Source: Acidobacteriota bacterium
GTDB taxonomy: Bacteria; Acidobacteriota; Thermoanaerobaculia; Multivoradales; JAHEKO01
Length of the DNA stretch: 7,505 nucleotides
Assembly: GCA_027296385.1 (NCBI GenBank)
Contig: JAPUJD010000158.1
Coordinates: 1 to 7,505, forward strand
Direction of reading: 5' to 3'
Under the pieces are notes generated by a model that was not told where the DNA came from, searched no databases, and saw only the letters and a list, made by a program, of their open reading frames with translations. Made by a program: the position numbers and the translations under genes. Below are positions 1-5,276 of the stretch, piece after piece; the stretch's first letter is position 1; every line of letters starts with the position of its first letter.

Positions 1-48
1 GAAGGTGCCCGAGGTCGCCGAGCCGAACGTGCCGGCAAACTCCACCAC
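1..48 (-). CDS. Possible 5' end of an unidentified gene, cut by the window edge
   Basis: Reading leftward from a GTG at 48, the frame stays open to the window edge and gives VVEFAGTFGSATSGTF. The frame is also open further upstream, overlapping the end of the 66-956 gene, so the true start is uncertain. G or C at nearly every third codon position is the main support. No convincing Shine-Dalgarno site precedes the GTG. A plus-strand frame ending in TAA at 67-69 is also open, but its third positions are much less GC-rich, so I prefer the minus strand. The piece is too short to assign a family. Confidence 0.3.
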   Translation of the reverse strand, partial: MVEFAGTFGSATSGTF

Positions 49-65
49 GTCTTCGTCCGCGCCGG

Positions 66-956
66 CTAACCGCGATGGGTCCAGACGAAGAAAGCGTAGA
101 GCGCCGTCAGCACAGCCAGCGTGAAGAGGCTCAGACAGCCGTAGAAGATCGGGAAGAAGCGCCGGCCGCGACCATGGCGTGCCCACTGTTCCATCCTGGT
201 CGTCTCCGCTGCCGTAGCCGACGGCCCGAGCTCGTCGGCAGCCGCGGCCAGGACTTCGAGATCGCCCAGCCAGCGCTCGAGATTCTCCGCGCTCAAGTCG
301 GTGCGCGGGATAAAGCGACGCGAGTAGTGGACGGCGTTCGGCGTCACCCGGATCATCGGTGACACCCGTTCGGTCTCCTCCAGGAGGCGGTGCAGGCTCG
401 CTTCGACCTGAGGCGCAGCAAGCCACTGCCTCAGCCAGTCGGGGTCGTCGCCGTAGACGGTGCAGTCCCGGGCTTCGGCGGGTGTCGGCTCGATCGGCTC
501 GCGGGAGCTGACGGCCTTCGCGACGCGCTTCAGCAGTCGGCCCGGACGGTGGATGGCCGCGCGGGTGGCCGCTGCGCAGTCGAGGTAGATCTCGAACATC
601 GGACCTTTCGAGAACCAAGCGTCAACCTGACGTCCTCTCCACGACCCGTGCCAACCGCGCAACACGCCGGTGACCTGATGACCCTCCAGCCCGATCGTTC
701 TGAAGGCGCGGTCGAGCCGGCGCCCGCGAAGGTAGACGAAGACGAAGCCGGCGAACAAGACGAGCGCGACGAACACCATCGAAACCAGCGGCGCGAGGAA
801 AGTCCGCAGGCCCCCGGGGCGCGCGTCTCGTCCCCCTAGAATCCAGAGCGTCGTCGCGAGCATGGCGATGCCGATCAGGCCTCCGGCCAGCGTGATCACG
901 ACGGAGCGCCAACATCCACGGCGCCTGGCTCGGTCGACTTTCTGCTCGTAGCTCAT
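66..956 (-). CDS. Unrecognised membrane protein with three predicted transmembrane helices
   Basis: The 296-residue product has two hydrophobic helices near the N-terminus (about 18-40 and 53-76) and one near the C-terminus (about 268-292). Between them is a soluble domain of roughly 190 residues. The cationic N-terminus (RARRR) before helix 1 suggests it starts in the cytoplasm. The soluble part has a conserved-looking stretch near 100-125 (GWHGSWRGRQVDAWFSKGP) followed by charged helices. I do not recognise the family and see no catalytic motif. The ATG start at 956 overlaps the TGA of an 11-codon frame (953-988), which could couple its translation to upstream ribosomes, because no good Shine-Dalgarno site lies just before the ATG. 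It follows the PIN toxin gene by 51 bases on the same strand and may be read through from it. Functional connection to the toxin module is not indicated. Confidence 0.8.
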   Translation of the reverse strand: MSYEQKVDRARRRGCWRSVVITLAGGLIGIAMLATTLWILGGRDARPGGLRTFLAPLVSMVFVALVLFAGFVFVYLRGRRLDRAFRTIGLEGHQVTGVLRGWHGSWRGRQVDAWFSKGPMFEIYLDCAAATRAAIHRPGRLLKRVAKAVSSREPIEPTPAEARDCTVYGDDPDWLRQWLAAPQVEASLHRLLEETERVSPMIRVTPNAVHYSRRFIPRTDLSAENLERWLGDLEVLAAAADELGPSATAAETTRMEQWARHGRGRRFFPIFYGCLSLFTLAVLTALYAFFVWTHRG

Positions 957-988
957 GCGCTTCTAGGCTTCAGGCCCGATATTCTCAC
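953..988 (-). other. 11-codon frame coupled to the membrane protein start
   Basis: A GTG at 988 opens a frame of 11 codons whose TGA (955-953) overlaps the ATG of the membrane protein gene as ATGA. An AAGGAG sequence sits just upstream, but only about two bases from the GTG, which is closer than usual for efficient initiation. It may be a short leader peptide that delivers ribosomes to the next start, or chance. Nothing in its composition argues strongly for a functional peptide. Confidence 0.2.
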
Positions 989-1007
989 GCCTCCTTCCCC
1001 GAGTCGC

Positions 1008-1403
1008 TCAGTGGATTCGACTGAGGTCTGCAACGGTGTCGAAGCCGGTATCGAAGGTCAGGATCTCTTCGACGCCGTGGGCTCGCATGACCGCCACGTG
1101 AAGAGCGTCTCGGGCCGAGAGTGCCTGACTCTCGAGGACCAGCGACTTGGCGTCGTCGACTTGCGGCAGGGCGATGGGGAAGACGTCGTCGACCAGGCCG
1201 TGGAGAGCTCGCCATGCGGCTTCGATCGCGTCGTGGCGGCGGATCGCGACGTACCGGTGCAGAATCTCCTGGAATACTTCGACGTCCGTCACTAGCTTCT
1301 CGCGCGCCTCGATGAGGCGGCGCAGCAACTGTTCGGCGCGATCCTTGTTCCGGTGCTCGGCCCCGACTAAATACATCGGGATGTTCGAGTCGACGAAAAT
1401 CAA
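1008..1403 (-). CDS. vapC: PIN-domain toxin, VapC-type ribonuclease
   Basis: The 131-residue protein is a single PIN domain of normal VapC length. It begins with the typical strand MIFVDSNIPMYL carrying the first acidic residue D5. E46 lies in the helix EVFQEIL, D99 in SARDALHVA, and D118 in the TFDTGFD strand with D122 nearby. These match the conserved acidic cluster that binds Mg2+ or Mn2+ in PIN nucleases, so the active site looks intact. VapC toxins are known to cut RNA (tRNA or rRNA in studied cases) and to be held inactive by the cognate antitoxin; the target here is unknown. The start is a TTG at 1403-1401 that overlaps the antitoxin TGA as TTGA. This start places the first PIN strand exactly at the N-terminus, and no better start is seen. 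Co-transcription and coupled translation with the antitoxin are expected. Confidence 0.9.
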   Translation of the reverse strand: MIFVDSNIPMYLVGAEHRNKDRAEQLLRRLIEAREKLVTDVEVFQEILHRYVAIRRHDAIEAAWRALHGLVDDVFPIALPQVDDAKSLVLESQALSARDALHVAVMRAHGVEEILTFDTGFDTVADLSRIH

Positions 1404-1657
1404 GGTCTCGACCGGGCCAGATAGCCGGCCTCGATCTCCGCCAGCATGCGGTCGATGTCACCGGAGGGGAAGGCGTGGCGGCGAGCCCTTGCGAGCACTT
1501 CGAGCTTGGCTTCGACGCCGCCGATCGGTTCATCGGCGCGAGAAGCGCGCAAGCTCTGGCGCACCCACTCGGCAACTGTCATGTGCTTGCGTGCTGCAAT
1601 TCGCCGAATCTCCTCTAGCTCCGACTCGTCGAGAAGTACCTGGAGACGCTTACTCAT
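1400..1657 (-). CDS. vapB: Ribbon-helix-helix antitoxin, VapB-type
   Basis: This 85-residue protein has an N-terminal ribbon-helix-helix (CopG/Arc-like) DNA-binding fold at about residues 1-45: the strand RLQVLLDE, then helix ESELEEIRRIAARKH, turn MT, and second helix VAEWVRQSLRAS. The tail, about 46-85, contains FPSGDIDRMLAEIEAGYL, of the kind that wraps the toxin in antitoxins paired with PIN proteins. Its place directly upstream of the PIN gene, with a four-base overlap, supports the pairing. The ATG at 1657 lies inside a perfect inverted repeat and immediately after a good -10 box, so the protein likely represses its own operon and its mRNA may begin at or near the start codon. No Shine-Dalgarno site precedes it. 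The DNA-binding family call is firm; the vapB symbol rests on context and domain type. Confidence 0.87.
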   Translation of the reverse strand: MSKRLQVLLDESELEEIRRIAARKHMTVAEWVRQSLRASRADEPIGGVEAKLEVLARARRHAFPSGDIDRMLAEIEAGYLARSRP

Positions 1658-1667
1658 GCAATGAGTA
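1651..1667. promoter_or_regulatory. Inverted-repeat operator over the antitoxin start
   Basis: TACTCAT (1651-1657), a GCA spacer, then ATGAGTA (1661-1667) form a perfect inverted repeat with 7-base arms. It includes the antitoxin ATG and overlaps the first bases of the -10 box (1664-1669). A two-fold symmetric site here is what is expected for autoregulation by a dimeric ribbon-helix-helix antitoxin or its complex with the toxin. The symmetry is seen directly; the protein that binds is inferred. Confidence 0.65.
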
Positions 1668-1692
1668 TAAATGACTAAGACTAGTGAGTCTA
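1664..1692 (-). promoter_or_regulatory. Promoter of the antitoxin-toxin operon
   Basis: On the minus strand a -35-like TAGACT (1692-1687, four of six matches to TTGACA) is separated by 17 bases from a -10-like TATACT (1669-1664, five of six matches to TATAAT). Initiation would be expected near 1657, the A of the antitoxin ATG, predicting a leaderless or nearly leaderless mRNA. The TAG of the -35 is also the stop codon of the 51-residue gene upstream. Confidence 0.6.
1678..1691. repeat. Second inverted repeat overlapping the -35 of the toxin-antitoxin promoter
   Basis: AGACT (1678-1682) and AGTCT (1687-1691) are perfect inverted arms around AGTG. The core ACTAGT (1680-1685) is itself palindromic. 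The arms resemble the TACTC/GAGTA theme of the operator at 1651-1667, so this may be a second, weaker binding site for the antitoxin. The arms are short enough that chance is possible. Confidence 0.4.
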
Positions 1693-1845
1693 CTCGGGGC
1701 GGCGGAGCGCCTCCACCAGCTCCTCCGCCGCCACCCGTGCGACCCGGGAGCCCGAAGCGGTCGGGCTCGAGCTCGGTCGACCGACTATGCCACGCCGGAG
1801 CTGGTCCTCGACCGCGGCGACTATCTCCCGCGCCTTCTTTGACAT
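1690..1845 (-). CDS. Unrecognised 51-residue protein upstream of the toxin-antitoxin pair
   Basis: From an ATG at 1845 the frame encodes a small charged protein starting MSKKAREIVAAVEDQLRRG and ending in the helical stretch AAEELVEALRRPE. G or C dominates third codon positions as in neighbouring genes, and a GGGGG sequence at 1857-1853 sits seven bases before the ATG as a weak ribosome site. The frame extends upstream of this ATG, but that part is only the antisense-like shadow of the 119-residue gene, so I use the short form. Two predicted helices flank a Ser/Pro-rich middle (RPSSSPTASGS). I do not recognise the family. It could be a small DNA-binding or antitoxin-like protein, or a remnant of a larger one. 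The TAG stop lies inside the -35 box of the antitoxin promoter. Confidence 0.5.
   Translation of the reverse strand: MSKKAREIVAAVEDQLRRGIVGRPSSSPTASGSRVARVAAEELVEALRRPE
1698..1732. repeat. GC-rich hairpin within the 3' end of the 51-residue gene
   Basis: GGCGGCGGAG (1698-1707) and CTCCGCCGCC (1723-1732) are perfect 10-base inverted arms around a 15-base loop. In the minus-strand transcript the hairpin ends about 8 bases before the stop at 1690. No T-tract follows, so it does not look like a standard intrinsic terminator. It could slow read-through into the toxin-antitoxin operon, or be a by-product of GCG/GAG codon runs. Confidence 0.35.
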
Positions 1846-1892
1846 GCGGCTACCCCCGATCAGTTGTGCCCAGGTTGACGAAGGCAGCGATT

Positions 1893-1958
1893 CTACTCGC
1901 CGAGGAGCGCAGCGGTGAAGCGCTCCACGTCGGCCGTCTCGTTGGCCACGGCTCTCAT
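1893..1958 (-). other. 21-codon frame following the 119-residue gene
   Basis: An ATG at 1958, two bases after the TGA of the 119-residue gene, opens a 21-codon frame reading MRAVANETADVERFTAALLGE and ending at TAG (1895-1893). Eighteen of its 20 codons after ATG end in G or C, as in the real genes nearby. It could be a translationally coupled microprotein, or the remnant of a longer C-terminus of its neighbour. There is no homology evidence. The remaining 47 bases up to the 51-residue gene (1846-1892) show only a weak ribosome site. Confidence 0.3.
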
Positions 1959-1960
1959 CG

Positions 1961-2320
1961 TCAATGCACTCCACCGCCGTGGTCGGGATCGTCGTCGACG
2001 TCGAGATCGTGGGTGAGGACGAAGGTGTAGGCCGCCAGGCGCTCGCTCTCGGTCTCGCTGACCGCTTCGAAGACATATTCTCCGCTGCGCTCTTCACCCA
2101 GGGATTGCACGTAGGTCACGCGCTCGGGATCGATCAGGATCTCTCCCATCAGGCGCTTTCCGCGGATGACTTGGGCTACGTCGGCGTCACCCAACCGACC
2201 CAGGTACCAGTGCAAGTCGTCGTCGTCGAACAGCACGGTGTCCGGCGTCGCGACCCGCAGAAGACAGTTCAGGTGACTCTGCAGCCAGGCCCAAAAGGCG
2301 TCAAACGACAGCGTGTCCAT
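1961..2320 (-). CDS. Unrecognised acidic 119-residue protein
   Basis: The product is small, soluble and acidic, beginning MDTLSFDAFWAWLQSHL with an aromatic amphipathic helix. It contains a run of four Asp residues (LFDDDDLHWYLGR, near 31-43) and ends in a second Asp-rich tract (LDVDDDPDHGGGVH). There is no signal peptide and no membrane segment. The alternating hydrophobic segments RLMGEILIDPERVTYVQ and GEYVFEAV suggest an alpha/beta domain. I do not recognise the family or a catalytic motif. The ATG at 2320 is preceded by only a weak AGG. It follows the TonB-like gene by 110 bases, which contain a 20-codon frame ending six bases before this start. The C-terminal His/Gly/Asp tail might bind metal, but this is speculative. 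Confidence 0.7.
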   Translation of the reverse strand: MDTLSFDAFWAWLQSHLNCLLRVATPDTVLFDDDDLHWYLGRLGDADVAQVIRGKRLMGEILIDPERVTYVQSLGEERSGEYVFEAVSETESERLAAYTFVLTHDLDVDDDPDHGGGVH

Positions 2321-2326
2321 GTCGAC

Positions 2327-2389
2327 CTACGCTAACAGCACGAGCCAGAAGTCGCGAACCCCCGGGACTGCCGTGCGGGCTGCCGGCAT
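2327..2389 (-). other. 20-codon frame upstream of the 119-residue gene
   Basis: In the 110-base gap between the TonB-like gene and the 119-residue gene, an ATG at 2389 preceded by GGGGGAAGG opens a 20-codon frame (MPAARTAVPGVRDFWLVLLA). It stops six bases before the next ATG. It could be a leader peptide that couples translation. The purine-rich site abuts the ATG, the composition is not distinctive, and there is no further evidence. Confidence 0.2.
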
Positions 2390-2402
2390 CCTTCCCCCGG
2401 AG

Positions 2403-2423
2403 AAAAAACAGAGCCCTCCTGGC
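2403..2423 (-). terminator. Weak candidate terminator after the TonB-like gene
   Basis: Downstream of the TonB-like stop, the minus strand has a short imperfect stem (CAG...CTG region, about 2410-2422) followed directly by six T residues (2408-2403). The stem is only three or four base pairs, so intrinsic termination would be weak. It is recorded because it is the only T-tract in the cluster. Confidence 0.22.
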
Positions 2424-2430
2424 AAAGCGC

Positions 2431-3180
2431 CTACTGCAGCGAGAAGCGCACTGTGAGGTTGTAGAAGACCGGCACCGGAGCGCCGTTGCGCAGCGCCGGG
2501 CGGAACTTCCACCCCTGGGTCGCCAGGACCGCGGTCTCGGACAGTCCGAGCGGCAGCCCCTTGAGGACCCGCACGTTGGCGACATTGCCCAGCACGTCGA
2601 TGATCGCCTCGAGGATGACGACACCTTGAATCCGACCCTGGCGCGCTTCCTCAGTGTAGATCGGAATCTCGCCCGCCAGCTTGATCGGCGGGGTGACTTC
2701 ACCCCCTACCTGAACCGGCTGGCCGGCGCCACTCTCGATCGGCGGCGGTCCGTCCGGGATGAAGAAGTCGTCGATCCCCAGGTCGACGATGTCGTACTCC
2801 GGCAGCGGGATCTCCAGCTCCTCTCGCAGAATGGGCTCGGGCTCGTCGGGTGTCGGGTCCGGGATGGGTATGCGCTTCACCGCCTTGCGAGGCATGGGCG
2901 GCGCTTGCCGGGTGACGGGCTCCGGCTGCTTGAACCGCAGCTGGCGCACCGCGAAGACCGCCCGCTCGGGGGCCTGCCAGTCGGGCCGTTGAGGCTCGAA
3001 GGAGAAGTGCACCAGAAAGAGGGCGACGTGCAGTGCGATGGCGCCGGCTATCGCCCAGCGCATTCCGCGGCGCTCACGGGCCTCATCGACCTCGAGATTC
3101 GGCACGTAGCCGAGATGGATCCGGATCACCCTCTCCGGTTCACCATTGATGCGCTGCCAGGTGCGACTGTTCTCGAACAT
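2431..3180 (-). CDS. TonB-like energy transducer protein
   Basis: The 249-residue product has the TonB layout. A cytoplasmic segment of about 40 residues comes first, then one transmembrane helix (about 42-59, IAGAIALHVALFLVHF) with a His at 51 like the conserved membrane His of TonB. A Pro-rich periplasmic linker follows (about 63-164, with PDPTPDEPEP). The C-terminal TonB domain spans about 165-249 and includes IPIYTEEAR, GVVILEAIID and GWKFRPALRNG. TonB proteins carry proton-motive energy from ExbB/ExbD to outer-membrane receptors. No exbB, exbD or receptor gene is in the window, so the partner is unknown. The 40-residue N-terminal extension is longer than in classic TonB. I choose the ATG at 3180 because GGGAGAG lies five bases upstream; an in-frame TTG at 3222 would add 14 residues but has weaker support. 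Confidence 0.9.
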   Translation of the reverse strand: MFENSRTWQRINGEPERVIRIHLGYVPNLEVDEARERRGMRWAIAGAIALHVALFLVHFSFEPQRPDWQAPERAVFAVRQLRFKQPEPVTRQAPPMPRKAVKRIPIPDPTPDEPEPILREELEIPLPEYDIVDLGIDDFFIPDGPPPIESGAGQPVQVGGEVTPPIKLAGEIPIYTEEARQGRIQGVVILEAIIDVLGNVANVRVLKGLPLGLSETAVLATQGWKFRPALRNGAPVPVFYNLTVRFSLQ

Positions 3181-3185
3181 CGGTG

Positions 3186-3192
3186 CTCTCCC
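3186..3192 (-). promoter_or_regulatory. Ribosome binding site deciding the TonB-like gene start
   Basis: GGGAGAG on the minus strand ends five bases before the ATG at 3180. This supports that start over the upstream in-frame TTG at 3222. Confidence 0.6.
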
Positions 3193-3272
3193 GGCCCGGT
3201 GGACTCGGGCTTCTCCTATCAATACGAACCATCCTGCGGCGCGGTTTCTTCCGCTGCCGGGGTCGCTCGTGG

Positions 3273-3285
3273 CGCCCTGAGGGCG
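3273..3285. repeat. Short GC hairpin after the dehydratase gene
   Basis: CGCCC (3273-3277) and GGGCG (3281-3285) pair around a three-base loop, 17 bases downstream of the dehydratase stop in the minus-strand transcript. No T-tract follows, so it is at most a weak or Rho-assisted stop. The rest of the 121-base gap to the TonB-like gene shows no clear promoter. Confidence 0.3.
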
Positions 3286-3301
3286 GGGCTGCAGGTCGCG
3301 T

Positions 3302-4243
3302 CTAGGCCAGAATCGCCGCCATCGTGGCGCCGTCTACGTTGCCGCCGCTCAGGATCACGCCCACCCTGCCTCGGGCCTCGACGGCACCGCTCAGCAACTC
3401 CGCGACGCCCAGGGCGCCCGACGGCTCGACGACCAGCTTGGTGCGAAAGAAGAGGAAGCGGGTGGCCTCGATGATCGCCTCCTCGGAAACGGTTCGCATG
3501 GCGTCGACATGCTGCCGGATCAACTCGAAGGTGAGCTTGCCCAGCGACTCGGTGCGGGTCCCGTCGGCGATGGTCGGTGGGTTGCGCACGGTTTGGATCC
3601 GGCCGCTGTAGAAGGACCGAGTGGCGTCGTCGGCCACCTCGGGCTCGACGCCGATGACCTGACAGTCGGGGGCAAGACCCTTGGTGGCGACGACCGAGCC
3701 ACTCAGCAGTCCACCGCCACCGCACGGCACCAGCAGATAGTCGAGCTCGCCGACGTCCTCGACCAGCTCGAGTGCCGCAGTGCCCTGACCGGCGATGATG
3801 TGGGCATGGTCGAAGGGCGGGATCAGGGTGTACCCTTTGTCCTCCAGCAGGCGGCCCGCCACCTCACGGCGACTGAACTCCTCGCGGTCGTACTCCACCA
3901 CCCGAGCGCCATAGCCCCGCGTCGCCGCCAGCTTGGTCACCGGAGCGTCCGTCGGCATGACGATCGTGGTGGAAACTCCCAGCAGGCGGCCGGCCAGCGC
4001 CACGCCCTGGGCGTGATTGCCGGACGAGTAGGCCAGGACGCCGCGCTCACGCTGGGCGGCCGAGAGCTGCGAGATTGCGTTGTAGGCGCCGCGGATCTTG
4101 AATGCGCCTACCCGCTGGAAGTTCTCGCACTTGAGGAAGACCTCGGCTCCGACCTTCTTGTCGAGGGTGCGCGAGGTGACGACTGGCGTGCGATGCACGA
4201 TACCCTCGAGGCGTTCGGCGGCGGCGCGGATCTCGTCGAACAT
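3302..4243 (-). CDS. Threonine/serine dehydratase, PLP-dependent (fold type II)
   Basis: The 313-residue enzyme has all the landmarks of the threonine dehydratase/serine racemase family. GAFKIRGAYN holds the PLP Schiff-base lysine K49. SSGNHAQG is at 73-80, the glycine-rich phosphate-binding loop GGGGLLSG at 175-182, and SGGNVD near the C-terminus at about 299-304. Such enzymes deaminate L-threonine to 2-oxobutanoate or L-serine to pyruvate; some racemise serine. There is no C-terminal ACT-like regulatory domain, so it matches the short catabolic (TdcB-like) or racemase-like forms, not the feedback-inhibited biosynthetic IlvA. The ATG at 4243 gives the usual start MFDEIRAAAERLEGIVHRTP. The open frame further upstream runs into the divergent channel gene and is not used. 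No clear Shine-Dalgarno site precedes the ATG. Threonine dehydratase, serine dehydratase and serine racemase cannot be separated from sequence alone. Confidence 0.92.
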   Translation of the reverse strand: MFDEIRAAAERLEGIVHRTPVVTSRTLDKKVGAEVFLKCENFQRVGAFKIRGAYNAISQLSAAQRERGVLAYSSGNHAQGVALAGRLLGVSTTIVMPTDAPVTKLAATRGYGARVVEYDREEFSRREVAGRLLEDKGYTLIPPFDHAHIIAGQGTAALELVEDVGELDYLLVPCGGGGLLSGSVVATKGLAPDCQVIGVEPEVADDATRSFYSGRIQTVRNPPTIADGTRTESLGKLTFELIRQHVDAMRTVSEEAIIEATRFLFFRTKLVVEPSGALGVAELLSGAVEARGRVGVILSGGNVDGATMAAILA

Positions 4244-4279
4244 GGTGAAATAGAGTAGCAGCCGAGAGCCATCACCGAT

Positions 4280-4293
4280 CCGGCCTTCGCCGG
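4280..4293. repeat. Hairpin in the divergent intergenic region
   Basis: CCGGC (4280-4284) and GCCGG (4289-4293) form a perfect five-base stem with a four-base loop, overlapping a GGGCCC palindrome (4292-4297). It ends five bases before the channel gene's ribosome site, so in that mRNA it could affect initiation. The stem is short and GC-rich, so chance is possible. Confidence 0.35.
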
Positions 4294-4297
4294 GCCC

Positions 4298-4303
4298 GAG
4301 GAG
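4298..4303 (+). promoter_or_regulatory. Ribosome binding site of the potassium channel gene
   Basis: GAGGAG ends four bases before the GTG at 4308 and is the main reason for choosing this non-ATG start. The N-terminus it gives has the expected cytoplasmic segment of inward-rectifier channels. Confidence 0.65.
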
Positions 4304-4307
4304 CGCA

Positions 4308-5276
4308 GTGGACCTGAGACCCAACGAGACCGAAGCTAACGATCGCGACCTCGGCTTTGGTTCGGAGGTCGCGGCTCGATCCCAACGCCGCTTCATCAAT
4401 CCCGACGGCAGCTTCAACGTCGAACGCCATGGCCTCGGCTGGCGCGCCAACCTCAGTCTCTACCACCAGTTGATCTCGATGAGCTGGCTGCGCTTCGTCG
4501 GCCTGGTGGTCGCGCTCTATCTGCTGATCAACGCCGTCTTCGCCCTGGCCTACGTCGCTTGCGGTGCCCAGGCCCTGGCGGGGGCGATCTCGGGGCCGCT
4601 CGCCGCGCGCCTGCTGCAAGCGTTTTTCTTCAGCGTCCAGACCTTCTCGACCGTCGGCTACGGCGGCGTCGAGCCGGCGTCGCTCGCGGCCAACATCGTG
4701 ATGACGGTCGAGTCGGTGACCGGCCTGCTGTCGGTCGCCCTCGTCACCGGTCTCGTCTTCGCCCGCTTCTCGCACCCGGTTGCCGACATCGTCTTCAGCC
4801 GGCACGGGATCGTGGCTCCCTATCGCGGCATCACGGCGTTCGAGTTCCGTATCGCCAACAGCCGGCGCAACCAGATCGTGGACCTCCAGGCGCGGGTGAT
4901 CCTGGCGACCCTCGACCCCGAACGGCCCGGCAAGCGGATCTTCCGCCAGCTGCACCTCGAGCGCGACAAAGTGAGTTTCTTCCCCCTCTCGTGGACCGTG
5001 GTGCACCCCATCGACGATGACAGCCCGCTGGCCGGCCTCGCGCCTACCGACCTCGAGCGCATGGAGGCGGAATTCCTCATCCTGCTGAGCGGTTTTGACG
5101 AGACGTTCTCCCAGATCGTGCACACACGATCCTCTTACAAGGCACACGAGATGCGCTGGAACGTGAAGTTCTCCAGTATGTTCGAATCCACTCCGGAAGA
5201 CCGCTCCGTCGCCATGGACATCTCTCGTATCCACGAGCTCGAGGAGGTGGAGACACCGGCTGCCTCGGCGTCGTGA
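4308..5276 (+). CDS. KirBac-type inward-rectifier potassium channel
   Basis: The 322-residue protein matches bacterial inward-rectifier channels in order and length. The cytoplasmic N-terminus carries the NPDGSFNVERHG stretch (31-42) typical of Kir proteins. A slide-helix region lies at about 48-58, TM1 at about 62-84, and a pore helix at about 101-113. The K+ selectivity filter TVGYG is at 115-119, and TM2 at about 129-152 with E135 and G139 inside it. The RFSHP segment (153-157) follows, then the immunoglobulin-like cytoplasmic domain to about 300, and a short acidic tail. The intact filter predicts potassium selectivity; gating ligands cannot be read from sequence. The start is GTG with a GAGGAG ribosome site. 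Its TGA overlaps the GTG of the next gene as GTGA, so it leads a three-gene coupled unit. It is divergent from the dehydratase. Confidence 0.93.
   Translation: MDLRPNETEANDRDLGFGSEVAARSQRRFINPDGSFNVERHGLGWRANLSLYHQLISMSWLRFVGLVVALYLLINAVFALAYVACGAQALAGAISGPLAARLLQAFFFSVQTFSTVGYGGVEPASLAANIVMTVESVTGLLSVALVTGLVFARFSHPVADIVFSRHGIVAPYRGITAFEFRIANSRRNQIVDLQARVILATLDPERPGKRIFRQLHLERDKVSFFPLSWTVVHPIDDDSPLAGLAPTDLERMEAEFLILLSGFDETFSQIVHTRSSYKAHEMRWNVKFSSMFESTPEDRSVAMDISRIHELEEVETPAASAS

Noticed and set aside
390..839. A 149-codon plus-strand frame opposite the membrane protein
   Set aside because: It is antisense to a frame with coherent transmembrane helices; the composition looks like a shadow and there is no ribosome site.
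1846..2097. Extension of the 51-residue gene upstream to a 135-residue protein
   Set aside because: The added part overlaps the 119-residue gene in another frame and is Ser/Arg/Thr-rich low-complexity sequence. The ATG at 1845 with GGGGG upstream is a better start.
2626..3474. A 282-codon open frame on the plus strand
   Set aside because: It runs antisense through the TonB-like gene and into the dehydratase gene. The product is Arg-rich without recognisable motifs, while the minus-strand genes have clear domains.
4244..4450. A longer N-terminus for the dehydratase
   Set aside because: The extra 69 residues do not fit the family and would overlap the divergent channel gene, its ribosome site and its conserved N-terminal region. 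The family's usual N-terminus begins at 4243.
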